Source: Paraescarpia echinospica
Lineage: Eukaryota > Annelida > Polychaeta > Sabellida > Siboglinidae
Length of the DNA: 64,000 bases
Reading direction: 5' to 3'
Assembly (NCBI GenBank): GCA_020002185.1
Contig: CM034544.1
Coordinates: 35,168,483 to 35,232,482 of the forward strand
Each line of letters starts with the position of its first letter. Within the stretch, counting starts at the first letter, position 1. Under the pieces are notes generated by a model. That model was not told the origin of the DNA and did not search any database. It worked only from the letters and a program-made list of their open reading frames with translations. The position numbers and the translations under genes are program-made. This document shows, piece by piece, positions 46,680-55,097 of this stretch.

Positions 46680-47740
46680 AGCGCGCCTACTTCGACCCGA
46701 AACGGGCAGGCAGTTATGGCGGCGTCGATGCGTTGCGCCGGTCGGCTGCGGTGCCCAAGCCGGCCGTCGGGCGGTGGCTGGCGGCGCAGGACGCCTATAC
46801 GCTTCACAAGCCGGTTAGGCGCCGATTTAAGCGACGTCGCGTTATCGTGGGCGGTCAAAATCAGCAGTGGCAAGCCGATCTCGTCGACGTGGCTAAACTG
46901 AAAAAGCACAACGACGGCATAGCGTTCCTACTGACGGTCATCGACGTCTTCTCGAAGCGGGCGTCGTGCGTTCCGTTGAAGCGCAAATCCGGTCCGGCGC
47001 TCGTCGCGGCCTTCGAGGGGCTGCTGGCATCGCCGGCGCCACCGCACGTCCTGCAGACCGACAAGGGGAAGGAGTTTCTGAACAGACCCCTTCAGACGCT
47101 TTTGAAGGCGCGCGGCGTCCACCATTTCGTGACGCACAACGAGGAGACGAAGGCGAGCGTCGTGGAGCGATTCAATCGTACGCTGAAGACGCGCATGTGG
47201 CGGTACTTCACGAAGCATCAGACGCTGAGGTTCGTGGAGCCGTTGCAGGACTTCGTGCGGTCGTACAACAACGCCTATCATCGAAGCATCGGTAGGACGC
47301 CGGCGAGCGTCGACGCGTCGAATCAGGAGAGCGTGTGGCAGCGTCTGTACGGTGGCGGAGGGTGTCAAAAAAACAAAAGCAAGCCGAAACTGCGAGCGGG
47401 GGATCGCGTACGCATCAGCAAGGCGAAGGGCGTCTTCAAGAAGGGGTACATGCCTAACTGGAGCGAGGAGCTCTTCACCGTCGTAGATTTGCACCCGACC
47501 GACCCTCCTGTTTACCGACTGATGGACGACGCCGGCGCGATACTGGACGGCACCTTCTATGGGCTGGAGCTACAAAAAGTGATCGTTGCGAAGGACAAAC
47601 TATATCGGGTGGAAGCCGTTCTACAGAGACGTCGTCGACGACGCGGTAAGGGCGAAGAGGTGCTCGTCAAATGGTTCGGCTATCCGGCCTCGTTCAATAG
47701 CTGGATCGAAGCCAAGGAGCTCGTGGATTATAAGGGCTGA
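46589..47740 (+). CDS. Polinton DDE integrase with C-terminal chromodomain
   Basis: The retroviral-type integrase core holds Asp in QWQADLVD (46877), Asp in LQTDKGKEF (47060) and Glu in ASVVERFNR (47165), a D-x60-D-x34-E spacing. Upstream is the conserved KRAYFDPKRAGSYGG and YTLHKPVRRRF region. Downstream is an SH3-like RAGDRVRISK segment. The last 45 residues form a chromodomain (YRVEAVL, VLVKWFGYP, NSWIEAKEL), which in related elements may target integration to marked chromatin. The frame is open back to an ATG at 46442, but the leader before about 46660 looks like antiframe sequence of the membrane protein. I chose ATG 46589; the true start may be later. Confidence 0.85.
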   Translation: MVSRRTRGAQRDGRRTRGAQRERQQRDGLLKRAYFDPKRAGSYGGVDALRRSAAVPKPAVGRWLAAQDAYTLHKPVRRRFKRRRVIVGGQNQQWQADLVDVAKLKKHNDGIAFLLTVIDVFSKRASCVPLKRKSGPALVAAFEGLLASPAPPHVLQTDKGKEFLNRPLQTLLKARGVHHFVTHNEETKASVVERFNRTLKTRMWRYFTKHQTLRFVEPLQDFVRSYNNAYHRSIGRTPASVDASNQESVWQRLYGGGGCQKNKSKPKLRAGDRVRISKAKGVFKKGYMPNWSEELFTVVDLHPTDPPVYRLMDDAGAILDGTFYGLELQKVIVAKDKLYRVEAVLQRRRRRRGKGEEVLVKWFGYPASFNSWIEAKELVDYKG

Positions 47741-48018
47741 TGACGACGACGCGTTGGATGCGCCACGCGGGGTGCTGGCGTCTGCACGAGGCGGGGCTGT
47801 GCAACGGCTTTTCGTTTTTTTTGTAAGGGGACCGTGCTGTATTAGTAGACTGCCGAGGCGAAGGGAGGCGCACCATCAACACCACCGTCGCCCCCACGCC
47901 CGTCGACGAACTCGCTCTATGGTGTGCCTGCGCGGATAAAGGAACGACGCCGTAGCGTCGGACGGCAGTAGCGCGATGTGTACGGACGAGACGACAGCAG
48001 CAGCAGCAGTAGCAGCCA
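47741..48018. other. Intergenic stretch inside the Polinton
   Basis: These 278 bases have no convincing gene. Open frames here are GC-driven. A T-run TTTTCGTTTTTTTTGTAA lies near 47805-47825. Confidence 0.4.
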
Positions 48019-48345
48019 ATGCAGAAGCCGCCCACCGCCGTCGACTCAGGCGCATTTGTCGCTACACCCGCCGACGCCTCATGCGTCTCTGTGGGTGCGC
48101 CCGATGCCGTCGACGCCTCCTCCGTCACGAGCGTTCCTTGGCGTCTCTGCGGCAACGAATGCCCTAAGGCCGAGATCGTCTTCCTGTGCCAGATCGTCGT
48201 CCTGTACACGGTGATCGTCGTCAGTATATACAATCTAACGCGCGGCACGGGCGACTCCAATCTGTGGACGGCGCTGCTGAGTAGTTGCCTCGGCTACCTA
48301 CTGCCGAGTCCGTCTATGAGGAGGCGCGATGGCGTCGTCGTCTGA
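48019..48345 (+). CDS. Polinton membrane protein
   Basis: The 108 residues comprise a low-complexity Ala/Ser/Val N-terminus, then CPKAEIVFLCQIVVLYTVIV, a transmembrane helix at about residues 48-70. After it come NLTRGTGDSNLWTALLSSCL and GYLLPSPS. The CPK-EIV...WTALLSSCLGYLLP-P pattern recurs in invertebrate Polintons that I recall. Function is unknown; a virion-membrane or assembly role is inferred. The C-terminus overlaps the start of the next gene by 17 bases. Confidence 0.6.
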   Translation: MQKPPTAVDSGAFVATPADASCVSVGAPDAVDASSVTSVPWRLCGNECPKAEIVFLCQIVVLYTVIVVSIYNLTRGTGDSNLWTALLSSCLGYLLPSPSMRRRDGVVV

Positions 48346-49174
48346 CTTTTACGTCACGTTGCCGAGCAACGCGTCTATGAAGGCGCACCCCAAAAACACG
48401 TTGACGCACTACACGACGAATTTGCCGCAGCGCGTCGACCTGTTGGGCGAGTGGGAATGCGGGCTGGTGTCGCTACAGTATACGCATAGCTGGTACAATG
48501 TGAGGCCGGTGGACACCTACTTCTTCGTGGCGTGCGAGAGGGGGGAGGTGGGCTTTTTCACCACCGAGGACGGGGGAAAAATTGCCCGGCAGGCCAACAT
48601 TCCGCACGGCTTTTACAACAACGCCAAAAAGCTGGTGCGCAAAATCAACGAGGCGTTGACGAAACTGTGCACCGACACGGTCAAGGTGCGACTAGTGTAC
48701 AGCGCCATCACTAATCGGATGACGTTGCTTCTATCGCCGGGCGTCGAAATTAACATGCCGCGGGACGGGCGCCTGAAACAGATACTAGGCTTCGAGTCGG
48801 ACTATATCGCGAGTTACGGGACGCCCGCGGACGGCAGCGACCTGCCCCCGGGGTACCTGTTCGAGTGCGAGGCGGACCACCCGGTGGACCTGAGCGGCGG
48901 CGTCGACACCCTGTTCGTGTACACGGACATCGTGGAGACGCGCATCGTCGGCGACGTATTTGCCCCCCTCATTCGAGCCGTCCCCGTCCACGGTTCGAAC
49001 GGCAGCATCGTATCGAACATCTTCGACCGCGTCCAATACGCGCCGCTCCTGCGGCGCCAATTCGATTCGATTGAGATAGATATAAGAGACGACCTCGGTC
49101 AGTCGATACCATTTGAGAACGGAAAAGTCGTGACGACGCTTCACGTCCGACGCCGCAAGTCGAAACTGTTCTGA
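48329..49174 (+). CDS. Polinton minor capsid (penton-like) protein
   Basis: The 281-residue protein starts DFYVTLPSNASMKAHPKNTL, continues VDLLGEWECGLVSLQYTHSW and GFYNNAKKLVRKINEAL, and ends with LFVYTDIVETRIVGDVFAP, FDSIEIDIRDDLGQSIPFE and a VVTTLHVRR strand. These blocks match the single-jelly-roll penton protein of Polintons. It is expected to sit at capsid vertices. The frame is uninterrupted and the length normal. The next gene starts two bases after its stop. Confidence 0.85.
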   Translation: MASSSDFYVTLPSNASMKAHPKNTLTHYTTNLPQRVDLLGEWECGLVSLQYTHSWYNVRPVDTYFFVACERGEVGFFTTEDGGKIARQANIPHGFYNNAKKLVRKINEALTKLCTDTVKVRLVYSAITNRMTLLLSPGVEINMPRDGRLKQILGFESDYIASYGTPADGSDLPPGYLFECEADHPVDLSGGVDTLFVYTDIVETRIVGDVFAPLIRAVPVHGSNGSIVSNIFDRVQYAPLLRRQFDSIEIDIRDDLGQSIPFENGKVVTTLHVRRRKSKLF

Positions 49175-49176
49175 CG

Positions 49177-49568
49177 ATGACGCGAAACGTGTACGAGGAC
49201 TACTACACGCGGCAGGTCGGCGGTGGCCTGCCGGTGTTCGTAGGCGCCCGAGCGCAGCGAGGCCACGGACTGGGTAATCTCTTTGGCAGCCTGTTTCGAA
49301 GTGCCATGCCGCTTATCAAGAGAGGGGCCATGGCGCTGGGTAAGCGCGCGCTCAAGACGGGCGTGCGCGTGGCGCAGGACGTCGTCGCCGGCGGCAATCT
49401 GAAGCAGGCGGTGAGAGGGAGGCGGGCGCCGACCTTCTCGACGGGCTGCTGAATGCCCCGCCGCCGAAAAAGCGACGACGACGCATAAAGCCGCCCGGCA
49501 AGCCGGCGACGGCCAGCAAGAAGAGGCGCCGTCGAAAGAGGCCGAGCGACGACGTATTTCCCGCGTAG
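49177..49568 (+). pseudogene. pVI-like basic Polinton protein with one frameshift
   Basis: The N-terminus has a YYTRQVGGGLPVFVGAR segment and RGHGLGNLFGSLF, followed by an amphipathic region (GAMALGKRALKTGVRVAQDV). The open frame stops early at 49452. From about 49425 the other frame encodes a Leu-rich link, a PPPKKRRRR cluster and another KKRRRRKRP cluster up to TAG at 49568, clearly the intended C-terminus. One base seems to be missing near 49400-49430, in a G-rich run. QVGGG (13-17) fits the Q-x-G-x|G form of adenain sites. By position and composition it resembles adenovirus pVI or core proteins; function is inferred. Confidence 0.65.
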
Positions 49569-49648
49569 TAGTAGCTACATAAGTCCGACCGGCAAGGCGG
49601 CACCGGACAGTAAGGGGAGGCGCCGTCGAACGAAGCAGACGTAGTAGG

Positions 49649-50943
49649 ATGGCGTTCGTGCATCGGCAGTCGTGCGAGGGCGTAATGTCCGAACTGGACC
49701 TGTTCAGTGTGCCGACGACGCAGACGAGCATCGAGAGCGGCCAGTGGATCGATCACCAGCCGCTGACGGCCCTCGACGCTGGCGGCCCCCTCGAGTTTCT
49801 CATTCCGGGATCCGGAGACGACTATCTGGACCTGTCGTCCGTTAGACTGTACGTGCGCGCCAAGGTGGTGAAGGGGGACGGTACCGCGCTCGCGAACGAC
49901 AGCGTCGTGGCGCCCGTCAACAATTTCCTGCATTCGATGTTCAGTCAGGTCGACGTGACGCTGAACGGCACGCTCGTGACGCCGTCGTCGAATACGTACC
50001 CGTTTCGGGCCTACCTCGAGACACTGCTCAGTTACGGGCCCGACGCCAAAAAGTCGAGGCCGACCTGTGGTGCAAGGACACCGCCGGGCGCATGGAGGCA
50101 ACCAACAACAACAACGGCGGGTTCGCGCATCGGCACGATTTCGTACACGAAAGCCGCGAGTTCGACATGATAGGGCGCCTGCACGTCGACGTGCACATGC
50201 AGAACCGGTGCCTGGTGAACGGCGTCGACCTGAAGATGCGACTGGTGCGCAGCAAGGACGCCTTCGCGCTCATGGGCGACGTCGTCGATCCGGGGTTCAA
50301 AATCGTTCTGCTGGAGGCCTACCTGCAGGCGCGCAAGATCAAGTTGAATCCGGCCGTCCAGCTCGGCCACATCAAGGCGCTGACGCACGGGACGGCCAAG
50401 TATCCGATGCGCCGCGTCGACTGCAAGGTGTTCTCGATACCGCAGGGTACCGCGTCGCACACGCACGAGAACGTCTATCTGGGGACGCTCCCGCGACGCG
50501 TGTTCATGTGCCTGATCGACAACGACGCCTACAACGGGGCCTACGATAAAAACGCGTTCAACGCGAAGCACAACGACATAAACTTCTTCGCCCTCTACGT
50601 CGACGGACGCCAGGTGCCGAGCAAGCCGCTGCAGCCGGACTTCGCGCATCGGCGCTACATCCGAAGCTATATGAACCTGTTCGCCGCGACTGGGAAGGCG
50701 TACGAGGACGAGGGGTTCGATGTGACGCGCGGCGAGTTCGGCAGCGGCTACACCATATTCGGCTTCGACCTGTCGCCCGACTGCTGCGACGGCGAACACT
50801 TCAACGTCGTGCGTACGGGGAACCTGCGCGCCGAGATCCACTTTGTGCACGCGCTCGCCCGGACGGTGAACGTCGTCGTGTACGGGGAGTTCGAGACGGT
50901 GCTCGAAATCGACAAGAACCGGAACGTCGTGTACGACTTCTGA
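49649..50943 (+). pseudogene. Polinton major capsid protein (double jelly roll) with one frameshift
   Basis: The first part starts at ATG 49649 and reads SELDLFSVPTTQTSIESGQW, FLIPGSGDDYLDL and LHSMFSQVDVTLNGTLV. At about 50050-50056 the frame changes. The second part continues to TGA 50943, with SREFDMIGRLHVDV, a YPMRRVDCKVFSIPQGT stretch and a GEFETVLEIDKN end. Together they form the hexon-type capsid protein that builds the icosahedral shell. A single missing base explains the break. Everything else is of normal order and length, so a recent mutation or a consensus error are both possible. Confidence 0.85.
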
Positions 50944-50944
50944 G

Positions 50945-51379
50945 ATGGACACGTTTCAGCTGATGCGTCGCCTGGCGATCGACGCGTACACTAAAAACAT
51001 CGTCGTCGGCGTCGTGCCCAAAGACGAGCTGCCGGGGCGGCGGCTCACCGCCTACCCGACGGCGTTCGTGTGCAACACCGACGACGGCGACGAACCGGGC
51101 GAGCACTGGGTGGCCGTCTACGTGGGAGCCGACCGGCGAGGCGACTACTTCGATTCGTACGGCCGTCCGCCGCTGCACGCCGACTTCCGCGCCTTCCTGA
51201 ACCGCAACTGCGACTCGTGGACGCACAACGACAAGCGACTGCAGAGCGGCGTATCTAACGTGTGCGGACAATATTGCGTCACCTACCTGCTCTTACGGTG
51301 CCGCGGAATGCCGCTAAGCGGCTTCCAGTGCCTGTTCGGCCCCGATAGGGTGGCCAACGACTGTCTCGTATTCGACTGA
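50945..51379 (+). CDS. Polinton adenain-type cysteine protease
   Basis: The 144-residue protein has the C5-type triad and oxyanion residue: His54 in GEHWVAVYV, Asp70 in GDYFDSYG, Gln100 in RLQSGVSN and Cys107 in NVCGQYC. The usual length of this family in Polintons is similar. In adenoviruses the homologue cleaves capsid and core precursors during maturation. The start lies one base after the capsid stop, and the frame is intact. Candidate substrates are the two small proteins carrying Q-x-G-x-G. Confidence 0.9.
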   Translation: MDTFQLMRRLAIDAYTKNIVVGVVPKDELPGRRLTAYPTAFVCNTDDGDEPGEHWVAVYVGADRRGDYFDSYGRPPLHADFRAFLNRNCDSWTHNDKRLQSGVSNVCGQYCVTYLLLRCRGMPLSGFQCLFGPDRVANDCLVFD

Positions 51380-51692
51380 CTAAAGCCTCATTGAACGCTG
51401 CCTATTATCGCTTGTTGTTATTATTAGACGACCGAGAATCCGAACCGATTTTTTTGTCGGACCCGCCGGTCGCGGGCTCCTCGCCGCGCTAGGCAGGCAA
51501 GACCGAAGTAGTGAGGTTGTTGCGCTATCGCTTGCTATTACCGAAGCTAAATAAAACGATGAAAACTGAACCGAGTGTCCGCATTTTTAATCCCACCACA
51601 AACATACATACATACATAGTCCCCTAGGTCCCTAGGGGTCCCTACCCCTAGGTAGGTCCCTACCCCTAGGGGGTAGGGAGGGAGGTCCCTCG
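51380..51692. terminator. Convergent 3' region with AATAAA and CCTAGG repeats
   Basis: The protease (plus) and polymerase (minus) genes converge here. CTAAATAAAACG at about 51548 gives a plus-strand polyadenylation signal. At 51619-51690, CCCTAGG and CCTAGGGG words repeat in both orientations and could form hairpins. Transcript ends are inferred. Confidence 0.45.
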
Positions 51693-53975
51693 TTATACGA
51701 GTATCGGTGCCGTGGTGACGCCGTCGTCGAGCACGCGCCGTTTGGCGTAGAAGTAGCTCAGCGCCGCGCGCTCCTGAACGTACGTCAGCACGGACGACTC
51801 CTTCACTTGGAAGCCGCGGTTCCGGCCGCCGCCGCTCCTTTGGTGGCGCAGCACGTCGAGGAAGGCGTCCTTGTCGACGTCGTTCTGACGCTTGCTCAGC
51901 CCCTTCGTACTGTATTTGTCGCCGTCGTCGCCGCCGAAACAGTAGTACGTCTTGCTGCAGAGCGCGACGATTCCGCGGCCGGACCATTCCTCTTTGAAGA
52001 GTCCCGGCGTTCGCTTGTCGTACCGGCGCCGACGCGCGCAACACTCGGCGGGCGCGTCCCACGCTCGGCCGGCGAGCCGGCACCGCAAGTACGCATCCGC
52101 GTGCGCGTCGCAGTGTTCCGACGGGAACCACTCGCCGCGGTGTCGAAAGTAGTGTTCGCGCTTGGCCGCCGCCACGAGCTCGTCGAGTTGGCGCCCCGCG
52201 AGGCTCAAATACGCCGAGTCCGTGTCCATCGCGCAGTACTGGAACAGGGGGCGCGGAATGTAGGCGGCGATGAAGTCGTAATAAAACTCCAGCATGCGCA
52301 GTTTGGCGTACTGATAGACGAAGTAGCCGATCTGGTTGGGCAGCGCGTACCGGACGGTTCGCTTGTTCAGCGCCACCTCGTAGAGGCCGTCGGGGACGAC
52401 GACGTCGAGCTGACGGAAGCGACGATTATTGATCAGCGTCGAGGCGCCGGCGGCCGTGCAGAACTTGATGTTGCGGTGCAGGTCGACGCGCGTGATCGTT
52501 TTCCCGTAGGAACTGTTGCCGAGCAGTTTAAACGTGTCGGCGATGATGGCCTTGTCGGGGTCGTCGTCGCCCGCGCGTCGCGCGGCGGAGACCGTGTCGC
52601 CGAAGCGGCGAAAGCACGCGACCGGCTCGTACTCGACGATCTGGTAGACGCGCTCGACGACGAGTCCGTGCCGCAGATACCACCGCAGTAGCGGCGTCGC
52701 GAGTAGAATCTTGACGCCGAAGAAGCTCCCCATGAGCGTGCGCTGAGGCCGGACGAGGAGGTCGTGCGTTTCGGCGTAGCGACGCATGAACGGGCTGAGA
52801 TCGTCGCGCTCGATGTAGGCGTTTTTGAAGATCGGCTGCATCTCGGCGAAGGTGTCGCGCAGCGCCGTCGGCACGGCGATGTCGCACTCGACGAGGCCGA
52901 ACAGCGTGCCGTCGAGCACGGCCTTCAGGATCGTCGACCGCGTCACGGCGCCGTCGCCGGTCCAGCTCCGCGGTGGCGGCGGCGGCGGCGGTCGCGTCGC
53001 GCGCCACTGGCACTCCCACATCTCGACGACGGCGACGAAGCGGCGAAGGTAGGCCGTGACGGCGGCCGTCTCGGCGTACAGTTGGCTCATCGGCTTACCG
53101 TTCACCGCGTTCGTCTCCCTCCCCGTGCACGGACAGCCGTGGAAGAAGCACCCTTGGAACTGGTACGCCGTCCGCGTCGCGCCACACCAGCCGTCGACCC
53201 GGTACTTGCCGACGCGCTTCTCGCGCCCGTTGAGCTGGTGACGTATGTGGGCCCCCGTCCGTCCCGCCTCCCACGTCAGCCACTCGACGGCCAGGCGGCC
53301 GTAGCGGTGTACGCGCTCCGGTCGAAAGGCGTTGTCCGCGGCGGCGGCCGTCAAATCGTCAGCGCGAAAGTCGGCGCCCCGATGCAGCGCCAGACAGCGG
53401 AAGAGGCACAAGTTGTCGGCATACGGATGCCCGCGGCGATCGTTCACTAGGCTGACGAGGCCCGCGTTGTGGCGCAGATAGGCGGGGAGGGGCTGCTGAC
53501 GGGCGCATCCGATAGGATGGTGGATGATGGCGTTGAGAAAATACGTAACGTTCGTTACCAACTCGGCGATCCACCCCGAGTCGGGGCGCTGCGCAATCAC
53601 GTACTGCAGAACGTCGGGCTGACGGGTGGCCTCGAGGAAGCGTTCGAATGACGCGGCGTCGGAAACGAGGACGGGCGACTCGAGATAGCGGCCGCAACAG
53701 TTACACGAAGAATGGTAGTAACGTAGTCGACCCGTCTCCTTGTGCCGCAGAATAAACCCGTACGATAAGTTTATTTTAAAGGCCCGAGTCTGCTCCTCGA
53801 ACATCAGTCGTAGTTTGGCGCTCGTCGCCCCGTGTCCGGCCAAATGGAAATTATACCTAGATTGAACGGGTCCGCGCGCTACAGACGTACGGATGCTCGC
53901 CCAGTAGTCGCGCACGACGCTCTGTAGGTCGTCGTCGGCGCCCCCCTCGAACGGCCGATTTGGGGGCCCCTCAGC
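51693..53975 (-). CDS. Polinton family B DNA polymerase, 5' end in gap
   Basis: The minus-strand frame is open from the gap edge to TAA at 51693, about 760 codons. Complete Polinton polymerases are usually over 1000 residues, so the start lies in the N run. Visible blocks, by residues from 53915, are: FQGCFFHGCPC (about 255-265), VVEMWECQW (about 300), FGLVECDIAVP, GSFFGVKILLATPLLRWYL, LLGNSSYGKT (motif B, about 467), YAKLRMLEFYYDF, MDTDSAYLSL (motif C, about 561), TPGLFKEEW and CSKTYYCFGG. It should copy the element by protein-primed synthesis. The usual motif A (D-x-x-S-L-Y-P), expected between MWECQW and the VECDI block, is not visible. GC-rich codon use matches its neighbours. Confidence 0.85.
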   Translation of the reverse strand, partial: AEGPPNRPFEGGADDDLQSVVRDYWASIRTSVARGPVQSRYNFHLAGHGATSAKLRLMFEEQTRAFKINLSYGFILRHKETGRLRYYHSSCNCCGRYLESPVLVSDAASFERFLEATRQPDVLQYVIAQRPDSGWIAELVTNVTYFLNAIIHHPIGCARQQPLPAYLRHNAGLVSLVNDRRGHPYADNLCLFRCLALHRGADFRADDLTAAAADNAFRPERVHRYGRLAVEWLTWEAGRTGAHIRHQLNGREKRVGKYRVDGWCGATRTAYQFQGCFFHGCPCTGRETNAVNGKPMSQLYAETAAVTAYLRRFVAVVEMWECQWRATRPPPPPPPRSWTGDGAVTRSTILKAVLDGTLFGLVECDIAVPTALRDTFAEMQPIFKNAYIERDDLSPFMRRYAETHDLLVRPQRTLMGSFFGVKILLATPLLRWYLRHGLVVERVYQIVEYEPVACFRRFGDTVSAARRAGDDDPDKAIIADTFKLLGNSSYGKTITRVDLHRNIKFCTAAGASTLINNRRFRQLDVVVPDGLYEVALNKRTVRYALPNQIGYFVYQYAKLRMLEFYYDFIAAYIPRPLFQYCAMDTDSAYLSLAGRQLDELVAAAKREHYFRHRGEWFPSEHCDAHADAYLRCRLAGRAWDAPAECCARRRRYDKRTPGLFKEEWSGRGIVALCSKTYYCFGGDDGDKYSTKGLSKRQNDVDKDAFLDVLRHQRSGGGRNRGFQVKESSVLTYVQERAALSYFYAKRRVLDDGVTTAPILV

Positions 53976-54975
53976 NNNNNNNNNNNNNNNNNNNNNNNNN
54001 NNNNNNNNNNNNNNNNNNNNNNNNNNNNNNNNNNNNNNNNNNNNNNNNNNNNNNNNNNNNNNNNNNNNNNNNNNNNNNNNNNNNNNNNNNNNNNNNNNNN
54101 NNNNNNNNNNNNNNNNNNNNNNNNNNNNNNNNNNNNNNNNNNNNNNNNNNNNNNNNNNNNNNNNNNNNNNNNNNNNNNNNNNNNNNNNNNNNNNNNNNNN
54201 NNNNNNNNNNNNNNNNNNNNNNNNNNNNNNNNNNNNNNNNNNNNNNNNNNNNNNNNNNNNNNNNNNNNNNNNNNNNNNNNNNNNNNNNNNNNNNNNNNNN
54301 NNNNNNNNNNNNNNNNNNNNNNNNNNNNNNNNNNNNNNNNNNNNNNNNNNNNNNNNNNNNNNNNNNNNNNNNNNNNNNNNNNNNNNNNNNNNNNNNNNNN
54401 NNNNNNNNNNNNNNNNNNNNNNNNNNNNNNNNNNNNNNNNNNNNNNNNNNNNNNNNNNNNNNNNNNNNNNNNNNNNNNNNNNNNNNNNNNNNNNNNNNNN
54501 NNNNNNNNNNNNNNNNNNNNNNNNNNNNNNNNNNNNNNNNNNNNNNNNNNNNNNNNNNNNNNNNNNNNNNNNNNNNNNNNNNNNNNNNNNNNNNNNNNNN
54601 NNNNNNNNNNNNNNNNNNNNNNNNNNNNNNNNNNNNNNNNNNNNNNNNNNNNNNNNNNNNNNNNNNNNNNNNNNNNNNNNNNNNNNNNNNNNNNNNNNNN
54701 NNNNNNNNNNNNNNNNNNNNNNNNNNNNNNNNNNNNNNNNNNNNNNNNNNNNNNNNNNNNNNNNNNNNNNNNNNNNNNNNNNNNNNNNNNNNNNNNNNNN
54801 NNNNNNNNNNNNNNNNNNNNNNNNNNNNNNNNNNNNNNNNNNNNNNNNNNNNNNNNNNNNNNNNNNNNNNNNNNNNNNNNNNNNNNNNNNNNNNNNNNNN
54901 NNNNNNNNNNNNNNNNNNNNNNNNNNNNNNNNNNNNNNNNNNNNNNNNNNNNNNNNNNNNNNNNNNNNNNNNNNN
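53976..54975. other. Assembly gap, exactly 1000 N
   Basis: This is a run of N of round length, a scaffolding placeholder of unknown true size. The open frames reported across it are meaningless. It separates two sequences that do not belong side by side by content: the Polinton polymerase and the middle of the inner-element gene. Confidence 0.99.
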
Positions 54976-55097
54976 TCTTGTCAGAACGTTGAAGCCAGTC
55001 CAACTTGGAACACTTGTGTCTGTCAGCCGAGAAAGCACCCAAATACGGTTTTTCTTTTGTGCACTTTCAACTGCTACACTTGCATCAGGAACAAGTG

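Larger units (their letters stand above)
44340..53975. mobile_element. Maverick/Polinton element, right end lost in the gap
   Basis: A GC-rich, compact gene block encodes packaging ATPase, integrase, minor and major capsid proteins, adenain-type protease and family B polymerase, the defining Polinton set. Genes are separated by a few bases or overlap. All run on the plus strand except the convergent polymerase. The exact left end is not resolved, and the right terminal repeat would be in the N gap. The sharp change in GC content at about 44680 fits a foreign insertion. Confidence 0.9.

Noticed and set aside
47976..48214. Arg/Cys-rich and Ser/Arg-rich frames before the second Polinton membrane protein
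   Set aside because: They lie in alternative frames of the 48019-48345 gene, which has the conserved membrane and WTALLSSCLGYLLP segments.
45197..51271. Many minus-strand open frames within the Polinton
   Set aside because: They are antisense shadows of conserved plus-strand genes in GC-rich DNA.
51807..53450. Plus-strand open frames of 228-294 codons antisense to the polymerase
   Set aside because: They are GC-rich shadow frames of the minus-strand polymerase, which has clear motifs.
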